From Micromonospora acroterricola (GTDB taxonomy: Bacteria; Actinomycetota; Actinomycetes; Mycobacteriales; Micromonosporaceae), in the NCBI RefSeq assembly GCF_003172955.1, contig NZ_QGKR01000231.1, positions 1 through 64,000 of the forward strand: 64,000 nt of DNA, read 5' to 3'. The notes below the pieces were generated by a model. The model saw only the letters and a program-made list of their open reading frames with translations. It was not told the DNA's origin and searched no databases. The position numbers and the translations under genes were made by a program. Shown here piece by piece: positions 42,313 to 50,868 of the stretch; positions within the stretch are counted from its first letter, which is position 1; each line of letters opens with the position of its first letter.

Positions 42313-43608
42313 TCAGGTGTGCCCGGCGGTGGCGACGGGCTCGGCGGACGCGTCCCGTTCGGCCGGGTCGGAGGTCCGTTCGCCCGCCCGGTCCAGCAAC
42401 TGCATGACCGGGGTCGCCGCGACGCCGTGCACCACCACGGAGACGAGCACCACCAGCCCGACGGTGGCCCAGAGCAGCTCCGCCTCCGGGAAGTCGGCCT
42501 CCGTCGTGGCGTACGCGAGGTAGTAGAACGACCCCACCCCGCGAATGCCGAACAGCGAGATCACCCAGTGCTCCGCCGGCCGGCCCGGCGCACCCCGCAG
42601 CGACAACCAGCCCACCAGCGGCCGGACCAGGAACACCAGCGCCAGCCCGACCGCCGCGGCCGGCCAGGTCAGCGGGCCGAGCAGCCCGCCGACGACGGCG
42701 CCACCCAGCAGCAGCAACAGCACCAGCGTGAGCAGCCGTTCGATCTGCTCGGCGAAGTCGTGCAGCACCGAGTGGAACTCGTGCGTCCGCTCGGCGGCCC
42801 GGATCGCGCGCGCGGCCACGAACACCGCCAGGAAGCCGTACCCGCCGACCACCTCCACCAGCCCGTACGCCAGGAACGTGGCGGCCAGCGCCAGGAAACC
42901 CTCGGCGTGCCGGGCCAACCGCAGATGGCTGGGCGCCCGGAAGAACAGCTTGCCGAGCAGCCAGCCGATGAGCAGGCCACCACCGACCCCGACGCCCACC
43001 TTCCACAGCACGTCGACCGCGAGCCACTCGGCCAGCCAGTCGCGCGGGGCGAGACTGGTCGAGGCGATGGCGATGGCCGCGTAGACGAACGGAAACGCCA
43101 GCCCGTCGTTGAGGCCGGCCTCGGAGGTCAACGCGAAGCGGACCTCGTCCTCGGAGTCCTCCACGTCGGTTGGTTCCCCGACCTGCACGTCGGCGGCGAG
43201 CACCGGGTCGGTCGGCGCCAGCGCGGCGCCCAGCAGCAGCGCGGCGGCCGGCACCAGCCCGGCCCACCACCAGCCGAGCAGCGCCACCGCCGCGATGCAC
43301 AGCGGCATCGCGATGGCCAGCAACCGCCAGGTGGACGACCACCGGGCCCAGCTCAACGGCCGGTCGATCTTGAGCCCGGCGCCCATCAGGGCGACGATCA
43401 CCCCGATCTCGGTCAGGTGGGTGGCCAGCTCCGGGTGGGCCAGCGGGTCCGGTGTCGGCAGCCCGACCGGCAGCAGGAAGACCACCATCCCCAGGGCGAG
43501 GAAGGCGATCGGCATGGACAGCGGCCGCCGTTCCAGCACCCGGGGGAGGATCCCTGCGAGCAGGGCGCCCAAGCCCACCAGCGCGAACGCCACATCTACC
43601 GGCTCCAC
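42313..43608 (-). CDS. Cation:proton antiporter (sodium/hydrogen exchanger family)
   Basis: Membrane transporter of 431 aa with about 12 helices. Core motif LLGAALAPTDPVLAADVQVG carries the TDP ion-site residue, and LTSEAGLNDGLAFPFVYAAIA carries the second conserved Asp. The acidic segment EPTDVEDSEDEVRF lies in a cytoplasmic loop. The short hydrophilic tail ends SAEPVATAGHT. GTG 43608 is preceded by GGAGGGTGG. The ion preferred (Na+ or K+) is not decided. It ends 21 nt from the convergent renalase-like gene. Confidence 0.9.
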   Translation of the reverse strand: MEPVDVAFALVGLGALLAGILPRVLERRPLSMPIAFLALGMVVFLLPVGLPTPDPLAHPELATHLTEIGVIVALMGAGLKIDRPLSWARWSSTWRLLAIAMPLCIAAVALLGWWWAGLVPAAALLLGAALAPTDPVLAADVQVGEPTDVEDSEDEVRFALTSEAGLNDGLAFPFVYAAIAIASTSLAPRDWLAEWLAVDVLWKVGVGVGGGLLIGWLLGKLFFRAPSHLRLARHAEGFLALAATFLAYGLVEVVGGYGFLAVFVAARAIRAAERTHEFHSVLHDFAEQIERLLTLVLLLLLGGAVVGGLLGPLTWPAAAVGLALVFLVRPLVGWLSLRGAPGRPAEHWVISLFGIRGVGSFYYLAYATTEADFPEAELLWATVGLVVLVSVVVHGVAATPVMQLLDRAGERTSDPAERDASAEPVATAGHT

Positions 43609-43714
43609 CGTGCCACCCTCCGACCACGCCCGCCGGCCGCGGGCAGTGGTCACAGACCATGCCCCGGCAGTCGTACGCGTAAGCCTTTCCGGTACGGCGA
43701 AACAGAGGTGATCC

Positions 43715-44392
43715 TCAACGCGGGCGGGTGACCGCCGAATCGTCCAACGTGGCGAGCAGCGCGGCCGGATCGTCGTACACGGCCACCGCGCCGGCACCGG
43801 CCAGCTCGCCCCGGCTGGTGCCGCCGCAGGTCAGCCCGACGCACGGGATGTCGAGCTTGCCGGCGGCGGCCACGTCCCAGACCGAGTCGCCGACGAAGAC
43901 CACCCGCTCGGCGGCCAGCCCGGACTGGTCCAGCGCGGCGACCAGGATGTCCGGCGCCGGCTTGCTCTGCTTGGCGTCCGCCGACGAGGTGACGGTGTCG
44001 ATCACGTCGTCGACGGCGAGCGCCCGGCGCAGCGCGCCCACCTCGGGTTCCGAGGCGGAGGTGGCGAGCACCACCCGCAGCCCCCGCTCGGCGCAGGCGC
44101 GCAGCAGGTCCGCCGCCCCGGGCAGCGGCGTGAGCCGTTCCCAGTACTCGGCGTACAGGGTGTCGTGGGCGTCGCGCAGCTTCCCGTCGGCGTCGCGGTC
44201 CCGCTCCGGGCCGAGCAGGTGGTCCAGGAGCTTGTCCGAGCCCATCCCGATCGACCGGTGCACGGTCGCCATCGGCACCGGCTGGCCGGTCTGGCGCAGT
44301 GCCTCCCACCAGCTCACCGTGTGCAGGTACGTGGTGTCGACCAGCGTGCCGTCGACGTCGAAGAGGACCCCTGCGGGTCTGTCGGTACGCAT
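43715..44392 (-). CDS. HAD-superfamily phosphatase (beta-phosphoglucomutase/Gph-like)
   Basis: The 225-aa hydrolase has nucleophile motif I LFDVDGTLVDT (residues near 10-20), a helical cap, motif II VLATSAS and motif III/IV KPAPDILVAAL ... VFVGDSVWDVAAAGK. The family dephosphorylates small sugar phosphates and related metabolites. ATG 44392 follows GGAGG. It is the second gene after the SpoIIE-type phosphatase on the same strand, with 64 nt between them. The substrate is unknown. Confidence 0.9.
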   Translation of the reverse strand: MRTDRPAGVLFDVDGTLVDTTYLHTVSWWEALRQTGQPVPMATVHRSIGMGSDKLLDHLLGPERDRDADGKLRDAHDTLYAEYWERLTPLPGAADLLRACAERGLRVVLATSASEPEVGALRRALAVDDVIDTVTSSADAKQSKPAPDILVAALDQSGLAAERVVFVGDSVWDVAAAGKLDIPCVGLTCGGTSRGELAGAGAVAVYDDPAALLATLDDSAVTRPR

Positions 44393-44456
44393 GGCCGTCC
44401 TCCTACCCCCTCGGCGGCCGGCTGACCCCTCCGGCCCGGCGCGCTCGGCCCCGGCC

Positions 44457-46595
44457 TCAGCGCCCCCCGGACGGGGGGATGAGGATCTCGAACCAGACCG
44501 TGGAGCCCCGGACCGTCGGGTCGGTGCCCCAGGCGTCACTGAGCTGCTCGATCAGGCCGAGCCCGCGCCCGCGACTGCTCAACGTGTCGGTGCGGGCCCG
44601 GGTCACGGTGCCCCGGGTGCCGGAATCGGCGACCGACACCAGCAGCCGCTCGGGGCTGAGGTCGATCTCCACCCGGGCGGCGGTGCCGGCGTGCAGCAGC
44701 GCGTTGGTGGTCAGCTCGCTGGTGCACAGCACCGCCGCACCGATCACCGCCTCGGGCACCTGCCACTCGGCGAGCTGGCCGGTCATCCAGTGCCGGACCC
44801 GGCTGGGGGCGGTCGGCTCCGCCGGCACCTCCATGCCCGCGGAGCGGCTCGGCTTGAGCGCGTGCTCGACCGCCAGCACGGCCACGTCGTCCTCGGTGCC
44901 GCCGGGCACCGCGGCGGTGGCCACCGCGCACAGCGCCCGCGGGTCGCTGCTGCCGGCCTTGGCGACCGCGTCGCCCAGGGCGTCCAGTCCGGCGGTGAGG
45001 CTCTGCCGGCGGCGCTCCACCACGCCGTCGCTGAACAGCAGCAGGGTGTCGCCGGGGTGGAACGCGACGGTGGTGGTGGTCGGCCGGCCACCGAGCCCCA
45101 GCGGAGGCCCGGCCGGCATGTCCACGTACTCCGAGTGTGAGCGGCCGTCCGGGGCGCAGCGGCGGATCAGCGGCGCGGGGTGCCCGGCGCTGGCCAGGGT
45201 CAGCTCCCGCCGCTCCGCGTCGACCACCCCGAACACCACGGTGACGAACAGCTCGTGCGTGCCGGCCTCCACGCCCAGGCTGGTCACCAGCCGGTCCAGC
45301 CCGGCCAGCACCGCGTCCGGCGCCGGGTCGGCCAGGGCCAGCGCGCGTAGCGCCGCCCGGACCTGTCCCATCCGCGCGGCGGCCTGCACGTCGTGCCCGG
45401 CGACGTCGCCGAGCACGACACCGAGCTCGCCGGTGGGCAGCAGGAACGCGTCGTAGAAGTCCCCGCCGGCCGCGTTGCCGTCCACCCCCGGGTCGTAGCG
45501 TGCCGCGATCCGCAGCCGGGGCAGGTCCGGCAGGTTCTCCGGCAGCATGCTGCGTTGCAGCAGCTGAGCGGTGCCGTGCTGGGTCTCGAACCGGCGGGCC
45601 CGCTCCGCCGCCTGGCCGATCAGCTCCGCGGAGGCGGCCAGCAACGCCTGCTCGGCGGCCGACCAGCTGTGCGGCACCTGGTAGCCGACCGCCAGCCCGC
45701 CGCGGACCACCGAGGTGCCCAGCGGCAGCGCGGCCAGCGAACGGATCTTCTGGTCGTGGCGGTCCACGGCGGTCTCCCGCAACGGCTGCCCGTCGCGGGT
45801 GAACGACGGCGCGCCCGCGCGGGCCGCCTGCACCACCGGGGCCGACCAGTCCGCCGGGACGCGCCGCCAGAGCGGTGGCAGCCGCTCGTCGGCCTCGTCC
45901 ATCAGCTCGCCGCGTACCCGGCGCACCATCCGCCACCCGCCGCCGCCCTCGTCCACCGCGAACGCGACCTGGTCGGCGTCGAACGTGGTGATCGCGTACC
46001 GCAGCGTCACCCGGGCCACGTCGTCGAGGGTGAGGGTGCCGGCGAGCGCGGCGGCGACCTCGCTGAGGCTCTGCAACTGCTCGGTGACGTGGGTGGTCTC
46101 GGCGGCGACCGTCAGCATCCCGACGATCTGGCCCGCGCTGTCGTGCACGGGGGAGTAGCTCCGGGTGAAGACCGCCTGCTCGGCCACGCCCGAGCGGTCA
46201 CGAACCAGGGGAAGGATGCTGTCCTTCTCCAGGAACGGCACGCCCTGCCGGTAGGCGCGCTCGATCACCTCGCCGACACCGGGCAGCGCCCAGATCTCGG
46301 CGTACACCTCGGCGGACGGACGGCCGAGGGCGGTGGGGTGCTTGCTGCCCAGCAGGTCGGCGTAACCGTCGTTGTAGAGCAGGACGAGGTCGTCGCCGTA
46401 CGCCAGCGCCATCGGCATCGGGGAGGCGAGGATCAGCTCGATCACGGCCCGGATCGCCGGGTCCCACCCCTCCGGTGGGCCGAGCGAGGTGCCGGCCCAG
46501 TCGTGGGCGAGGACGGCGGCGGCAGCGCCCGGCCCGGTGGACTCGCCCGGGACCCGAGTTGCTGGCGTGGGGACTCGCCCGACCGTTCCTGGCAT
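44457..46595 (-). CDS. PAS-GAF-SpoIIE phosphatase with C-terminal anti-sigma kinase domain
   Basis: Signalling protein of 712 aa. Domains in order: PAS-like (about 40-165), GAF (about 190-335), PP2C-type SpoIIE phosphatase (about 355-560; AAGGDFYDAFLLPTGELGVVLGDVAGHDVQAAARM) and HATPase_c of the RsbW type (about 590-705; LCTSELTTNALLHAG with the N-box, and SRGRGLGLIEQLSD). Such hybrids act in partner switching, dephosphorylating anti-anti-sigma factors and/or phosphorylating them. It is cytosolic. TAGGCT at 46602-46607 lies 6 nt before the ATG, a leaderless promoter. It may feed the SigB/F-type sigma factor encoded at 26.7 kb (inference). Confidence 0.93.
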   Translation of the reverse strand: MPGTVGRVPTPATRVPGESTGPGAAAAVLAHDWAGTSLGPPEGWDPAIRAVIELILASPMPMALAYGDDLVLLYNDGYADLLGSKHPTALGRPSAEVYAEIWALPGVGEVIERAYRQGVPFLEKDSILPLVRDRSGVAEQAVFTRSYSPVHDSAGQIVGMLTVAAETTHVTEQLQSLSEVAAALAGTLTLDDVARVTLRYAITTFDADQVAFAVDEGGGGWRMVRRVRGELMDEADERLPPLWRRVPADWSAPVVQAARAGAPSFTRDGQPLRETAVDRHDQKIRSLAALPLGTSVVRGGLAVGYQVPHSWSAAEQALLAASAELIGQAAERARRFETQHGTAQLLQRSMLPENLPDLPRLRIAARYDPGVDGNAAGGDFYDAFLLPTGELGVVLGDVAGHDVQAAARMGQVRAALRALALADPAPDAVLAGLDRLVTSLGVEAGTHELFVTVVFGVVDAERRELTLASAGHPAPLIRRCAPDGRSHSEYVDMPAGPPLGLGGRPTTTTVAFHPGDTLLLFSDGVVERRRQSLTAGLDALGDAVAKAGSSDPRALCAVATAAVPGGTEDDVAVLAVEHALKPSRSAGMEVPAEPTAPSRVRHWMTGQLAEWQVPEAVIGAAVLCTSELTTNALLHAGTAARVEIDLSPERLLVSVADSGTRGTVTRARTDTLSSRGRGLGLIEQLSDAWGTDPTVRGSTVWFEILIPPSGGR

Positions 46596-46793
46596 GTTCG
46601 CAGCCTAGCCGGCCGGCCGTCGGGCGTATCCGATCATGGCCGCGGGTCGCGGCCGGCCCCTGCCTGGTGGACGTTCGGGCAGTTCACCACCCCTGTCCGG
46701 CGACTTGTCGGAAAAACTGGGGCGAGCCGCGCGGACTGCTGAACCGGTGGCCGGGTATGCGCCCGGCGCAGTCCATGCGACAGGAGGGACATC

Positions 46794-47606
46794 ATGCTGA
46801 AAACCCTCGCGGTCCGGCAGGCCGACATCGGCGACGCCATCGCCGACACCTGGAGGTCGGTGCTGCTCTTCATCCCGAAGGCCGTGGCCTTCATCGTGAT
46901 CCTCGTGGTCGGCTGGCTCATCGCCAGAGCGGTCCTGAAGATCGTGGACACGGTGCTGGAACGGGTGCGCTTCGACGAGGCGGTCGAACGCGGCGGCATC
47001 AAACGGGCACTGGAGAGAACGAAGTACGACGCGAGTGACATCCTCGCCAGACTGGCGTACTACGCGGTACTGCTGTTCACGCTGCAGTTCGCGTTCGGAG
47101 TCTGGGGACCCAACGCGATCAGTGACCTGATCAGCGGCGTGGTGGCCTGGCTGCCGCGCGCGTTCGTGGCGATCATCATCGTGGTCGTGGCGGCGGCGAT
47201 CGCGAACGCCGTCCGGGATCTGGTCACCGGGGCGCTGGGCGGGCTCTCGTACGGCAAGGTCCTGGCCGACCTGACGGCGATCTTCATCATCGCGCTCGGC
47301 GTGATCGCCGCGCTCAACCAGGTGGGTATCGCCACCACGGTGACGACGCCGGTGCTGATCGCCGTGCTCGCCACGGTGGCCGGCATCCTGATCATCGGTG
47401 TCGGTGGTGGCCTGGTGCGTCCCATGCAGAACCGGTGGGAGGGCTGGCTGAACCGGGCGGCCGAGGAGGCTCGTGCGGTGCAGGAGAACCGGCGGGCCAA
47501 CACCGCCGGTCGCGGCGACGTGGAACGGCAGATGGCCGACCGTGGGGGCGAGCGCACCCAGGCCATGCCGCGCGTCGACGAGCAGGCGACGCAGAACCGC
47601 CCGTAG
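46794..47606 (+). CDS. Mechanosensitive-channel-like membrane protein (CmpX/TM-helix repeat)
   Basis: The 270-aa membrane protein has four to five helices. Conserved TM_helix-type repeats are AFIVILVVGWLIARAVLKIVDTVLERV and VAWLPRAFVAIIIVVVAAAIANAVRDLV, resembling the MscS-like CmpX family. The cytoplasmic tail (about 205-270) is charged and Gln/Arg-rich. Such proteins influence envelope stress and osmotic adaptation. ATG follows AGGAGGG. A GGGTAT box lies in the leader but no matching -35 is seen. Confidence 0.82.
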   Translation: MLKTLAVRQADIGDAIADTWRSVLLFIPKAVAFIVILVVGWLIARAVLKIVDTVLERVRFDEAVERGGIKRALERTKYDASDILARLAYYAVLLFTLQFAFGVWGPNAISDLISGVVAWLPRAFVAIIIVVVAAAIANAVRDLVTGALGGLSYGKVLADLTAIFIIALGVIAALNQVGIATTVTTPVLIAVLATVAGILIIGVGGGLVRPMQNRWEGWLNRAAEEARAVQENRRANTAGRGDVERQMADRGGERTQAMPRVDEQATQNRP

Positions 47607-47627
47607 CGGGGCGAACGGCACAGCAGT

Positions 47628-47666
47628 GGGGAGGGCGTTCCGCGTACGGCGCGGGGCGCCCTCCCC
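47628..47666. terminator. Bidirectional hairpin terminator
   Basis: GGGGAGGGCG pairs with CGCCCTCCCC around a 19-nt loop, between the convergent channel-like gene and the DUF6401 gene. Confidence 0.65.
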
Positions 47667-47678
47667 GCGGTCTGCCGG

Positions 47679-48032
47679 TCAGGACGGGTCGAGCGAGCGG
47701 GCCAGCGCGCAGACCGCGACCAGCCGCGTGAGCAGCCACTCCGGCTCACTCCAGTCCACCGGGCCGTTCGGTGGCGCCCACCCGTGCTCCACGGCGGCCG
47801 CGCGGACCCCCTCGGCGTAGCCGGCGAGCGCCGCGACCGTCAGCGGGCGGCGGTCCCCGTCGAGGCTGTCCCGCACGGCTGCCGCGTGCTGGTCGACCAG
47901 CGCCAGCAGCCCGGGCCGGGCGGCCGCGGCGGCGAGCCCGACGGTGCCCACGGAGACGGTGAGAGCGGCCAGGCTGGACCGCGCCGAGTCGACGGCGGTA
48001 CGGGTGGCGACCCGGGTGAACGGCACACGCAT
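47679..48032 (-). CDS. DUF6401 family protein
   Basis: The 117-aa soluble protein matches the pattern of DUF6401: LAALTVSVGTVGLAAAAARPGLLALVDQHAAAVRD, LTVAALAGYAEGVRAAAVEHGW and LLTRLVAVCALARSL. The family is described as natural-product-associated, but no biochemical role is known to me. ATG 48032 is the first Met in the conserved part. It is divergent from the 146-aa hypothetical gene and convergent with the channel-like gene. Confidence 0.78.
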   Translation of the reverse strand: MRVPFTRVATRTAVDSARSSLAALTVSVGTVGLAAAAARPGLLALVDQHAAAVRDSLDGDRRPLTVAALAGYAEGVRAAAVEHGWAPPNGPVDWSEPEWLLTRLVAVCALARSLDPS

Positions 48033-48193
48033 GGTGACCGAGGCTAACCGACCCGCGGCCGGGGCGACCTCGGCCGCTCGGCGGGTGTCCGCCACGCCAC
48101 CGGCCGACACGGGCTGGCCGCGAGGGTTGATCCGGCACAGACGGGGCAGCAGGAGAACCACGGCACATGGCGGGACAGAGCACGGAGGCGGCG

Positions 48194-48634
48194 ATGGCAC
48201 AACAGGCGGACGGGCCCGACGAGCAGCACCGCCGGCCGCCCGGCGTGAGTGACGAGACGGTCGCCGCACTCGGCAAGCTCAGCGAGGCCCTGGAGTGCGT
48301 GGAGCGGGTGCGGGGGCACCTGTATTCGCTGCACCAGCTGATCGGGCACGCCGACCTGATGCTCGACGACGCGGTGGAACAGTTCCGCGCCGCCGGGCAT
48401 CCACAGCTCGCCGACCGCATCGACACCGAACTGCTGGGCCGCAACGTCATCGCCGGTCGGTGGACGTTCCAGATCGTCGAGGACTTCGACGACGGCTACT
48501 ACGCCCTGTTCCAGGAGCTGGACCGGCAGGCCCGTGAGGAACTGGTGGGTGGGCGGCGCCACCTCTACGAGGCGGAGATGAAGGAGCGACGCCGCAGCCG
48601 GGGCCGACCGGGGCACGAGGCCCGGCCGGGCTAG
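48194..48634 (+). CDS. Conserved hypothetical protein, 146 aa
   Basis: Mostly alpha-helical, charged and soluble, with Trp/aromatic clusters (HLYSLHQLIGHADLMLDDAVEQF; WTFQIVEDFDDGYYALFQELDRQAREELVGG). No named domain recognised. ATG 48194 is chosen because GGAGG lies 5 nt upstream; an ATG at 48167 would add nine residues. Its stop overlaps the stop region of the convergent small membrane gene by 4 nt. Confidence 0.75.
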   Translation: MAQQADGPDEQHRRPPGVSDETVAALGKLSEALECVERVRGHLYSLHQLIGHADLMLDDAVEQFRAAGHPQLADRIDTELLGRNVIAGRWTFQIVEDFDDGYYALFQELDRQAREELVGGRRHLYEAEMKERRRSRGRPGHEARPG

Positions 48635-48840
48635 TCGCCGGCCGTGTCGGCCGGTCGCCGCCGGGCCGCGTCGTCCGCGATGATCACGGTGGCCACCATC
48701 AGCGCGACGCAGACACTGAACAGCCAGGACTCGTCGGAGACGAGCCAGGCGGAAACGGGCGCCTGCAGCGCGGCGAGCAGGAAGCCGAGCCAGGCGAGGC
48801 GGCGCTGACGCGTGGAGAGGATTCCGGAGCCTTGATGCAT
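48631..48840 (-). CDS. Small two-helix membrane protein, 69 aa
   Basis: A short N-terminal basic segment (LSTRQRRLAW) is followed by two hydrophobic helices (LGFLLAALQAPVSAWLV and LFSVCVALMVATVIIA) and a charged tail. No family recognised. ATG 48840 is the first Met before the helices; no strong ribosome site. It is divergent from the MFS gene. Codon use is native. Confidence 0.6.
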   Translation of the reverse strand: MHQGSGILSTRQRRLAWLGFLLAALQAPVSAWLVSDESWLFSVCVALMVATVIIADDAARRRPADTAGD

Positions 48841-48998
48841 CCCGAAAGTCTTACGCGAACCGACCGGATTGCCGTCCTCCGATCGGCCGATTCTGGATGA
48901 GCTGTCCGTTTTCTCGACCGTCCGGACACGACTTCTTGTCGCCGCACGCGACCGGCCGGAGCCGGCGGTAAGGTGCGGCTGCGGCAGGATGGTGTCCC

Positions 48999-50324
48999 GT
49001 GTCCACCACGCCCGCGCCACCCCGCGCCTCGCTGCTCCTGCTGGCCTACCTGGCCTTCGTCAGTCTCGGCCTGCCCGACGGCCTGCTCGGCGTCGGCTGG
49101 CCCTCGATCAGCGCCGACTTCGGCGTACCGACCGAGGCGGTCGGGTTCCTGCTCACCGCGGGCACCGTCGGTTACCTCACTTCCAGCGTGCTGGCCGGGT
49201 TCACGCTGGCCCGGGTCGGGGTCGGCGCGCTGCTCGCCGGCAGCACCCTGCTGGCCAGCCTGTCGCTCACCGGGTACGCGGTGAGCCCCGGGCTGGCCGT
49301 GCTCGTGGGCTGCGCGCTGCTGCTCGGGCTGGGCTCCGGCGCGATCGACTCCGGGCTCAACGCGTACGCCGCAGGGGCCTTCGGCCCGCGCCACATGAAC
49401 TGGATGCACGCCTTCTTCGGGCTGGGTGTGGCGATCGGCCCACTGATCATGACCGGGGCGCTGAGCGCGGGACTGGCCTGGCGCTGGGGGTACGGCATCG
49501 TGGCCGCCGCCCAGCTCGCCCTCGCCGCGGCGTTCGCGCTCACCGTGCGTGCCTGGCGACGCCGCGTACCGGCCCCCGCCGAGGCGGGCGCCCCGCCCGC
49601 CGCGCCCGCGGTCCGCGTCCCGGTCCGCGCCACGCTCCGGCTGCCGGCGGTCTGGTCGGGGGCGCTCGCCTTCGCGCTGTACGTGGCCATCGAGGTGTCC
49701 GCCGGCCTGTGGGCGTTCCTGCTCCTGACCGAGGGGCGCGGGCTGAGCGCCGCCGTGGCCGGTGGCTGCGTCTCCGCGTACTGGGGCAGCCTCTTCGTCG
49801 GCCGGGTGGTGCAGGGCGTGGTGGCGGAACGGCTGGGAGCCAGGCTGGTACTGCGGAGCAGCCTCGCCGGCATGGCCGTCGGCGCGGCGCTGGTCGCCGT
49901 ACCCGGGTCGGCCGCGCTGGCCGTGCTCGGCCTGGTCGTGGTCGGCTTCGCCGCCGCGCCGGTGTTCCCGTTGCTCACCCTCACCACCGCCGACCGGGTC
50001 GGCGCGGAGCACGCGGACCGGGCAATCGGGCTCCAGATCGGCGCCGCCGGCGTGGGTGCGGCGCTCGTACCCGCCGGGCTCGGTGTGCTGGTCGGCAAAC
50101 TGTCGGTGCAGGTGCTGGGCCCCGCCCTCGTGGTGCTCGCGCTGGCGCTGATCGTCCTGTACGAGCTGGGCGCCCGCCGACCCGCCGCCGGCCCGCACCA
50201 GCCCGTGGCCGGCGGGTCCGTGCCCGGCCAGTCTGGGCCTGGTGGGTCCGGGCCTGGTGGGTCCGTGCCCGGTACGTCCGTGCCTGCTGCGACCGGTCCG
50301 GATCAGCCCGGGACGCTGGCGTAG
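48999..50324 (+). CDS. Major facilitator superfamily transporter
   Basis: The 441-aa membrane protein has about 12 helices: FVSLGLPDGLLGVGWPSISADFGV at the start, LGLGSGAIDSGLNAYAAGAFGPRHMNWMHAFFGLGVAIGP centrally, and WGSLFVGRVVQGVVAERLG. Sequence resembles FucP/sugar-type or drug MFS members; the substrate is not assignable. The cytoplasmic C-terminus (about 405-441) is a Gly/Pro/Ser repeat tail encoded by tandem near-15-bp repeats (GGGCCTGGTGGGTCC twice). GTG start. Downstream is the dispersed palindromic repeat copy 2. Confidence 0.88.
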   Translation: MSTTPAPPRASLLLLAYLAFVSLGLPDGLLGVGWPSISADFGVPTEAVGFLLTAGTVGYLTSSVLAGFTLARVGVGALLAGSTLLASLSLTGYAVSPGLAVLVGCALLLGLGSGAIDSGLNAYAAGAFGPRHMNWMHAFFGLGVAIGPLIMTGALSAGLAWRWGYGIVAAAQLALAAAFALTVRAWRRRVPAPAEAGAPPAAPAVRVPVRATLRLPAVWSGALAFALYVAIEVSAGLWAFLLLTEGRGLSAAVAGGCVSAYWGSLFVGRVVQGVVAERLGARLVLRSSLAGMAVGAALVAVPGSAALAVLGLVVVGFAAAPVFPLLTLTTADRVGAEHADRAIGLQIGAAGVGAALVPAGLGVLVGKLSVQVLGPALVVLALALIVLYELGARRPAAGPHQPVAGGSVPGQSGPGGSGPGGSVPGTSVPAATGPDQPGTLA

Positions 50325-50372
50325 TCCGGACGCGCCTCTCACCCCACCGCGTAGGTGGAGCCGGGCGGTCCC

Positions 50373-50454
50373 TTGATCGACTCGGTTTCGTTGATGTCGC
50401 GGTGTCCGGGCGTTAGGAATGCCCCGATATCAGCGAAATCAGTGTCCCGTTCAG
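50373..50454. repeat. Dispersed imperfect palindromic repeat, copy 2
   Basis: TTGATCGACTCGGTTTCG..TGATGTCGCGGTGTCC is followed by a short spacer and an imperfect inverted arm (GCCCCGATATCAGCGAAATCAGTG). It shares the TGATCGAC-N-TTTCG-N-TGATGTCG-GGTGTCC layout with the element at 5667-5745. It lies between the convergent MFS and small acidic protein genes. Confidence 0.65.
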
Positions 50455-50711
50455 CCGAAGTCCGGTCCGCTGCGGCCGGTGGTGGACGGTCGGTAGGCGC
50501 GGTCCGGGTCGGTCGGCTCGCGGCCGCCGTCCCTGGCCTGACCGCCGCGGTCGGCCGCCTCGGGTCCGTGCCCGAACGCGGCCTCTTCACCGGCGTCGTT
50601 GCCGGTGACGTCGTCGGACTGCCCGTCGAGGGTGGAGCGGGCCACCGCCCGGTCCAGTTCCTCCAGCGGAATCCGTTCCTCGTCGCGCCACACCCTGTTG
50701 TCGTCGGTCAT
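50451..50711 (-). CDS. Small acidic hypothetical protein, 86 aa
   Basis: Begins MTDDNRVWRDEERIPLEELDRAVARSTLDGQSDD and ends in a hydrophilic Gly/Asp/Arg-rich tail; probably partly disordered. No domain recognised. A consensus-like SigB/F promoter (GTTT-N15-GGGTAC, 50722-50746) ends 10 nt before the ATG, so the mRNA is probably near-leaderless and stress-induced. It neighbours the SRPBCC and DUF2795 genes, which share that promoter type. Confidence 0.65.
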   Translation of the reverse strand: MTDDNRVWRDEERIPLEELDRAVARSTLDGQSDDVTGNDAGEEAAFGHGPEAADRGGQARDGGREPTDPDRAYRPSTTGRSGPDFG

Positions 50712-50721
50712 GTCATCAGCC

Positions 50722-50746
50722 GTACCCGGGCGCGATGATCGCAAAC
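50722..50746 (-). promoter_or_regulatory. SigB/F-like promoter (GTTT-N15-GGGTAC)
   Basis: Minus strand: GTTT (50746-50743), 15-nt spacer, GGGTAC (50727-50722). It is a full match to the SigB/SigF consensus, 10 nt upstream of the small acidic protein start. Confidence 0.65.
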
Positions 50747-50868
50747 AGCACCGCGCGCACAGCCTGCCCGGCGCACGGCCGCCGAACGGACAGCCGTCGC
50801 GCCGGTGGCACCCGAACACGGCGATGGCCGCCGGGGATTCCGGCGGCCATCGCGTGGAGCGTCGAGGG

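Noticed and set aside
46700-46793. GGGTAT box upstream of the channel-like gene as a SigB/F promoter
   Set aside because: No GTTT-like element at the proper distance. The box alone is too short to count.
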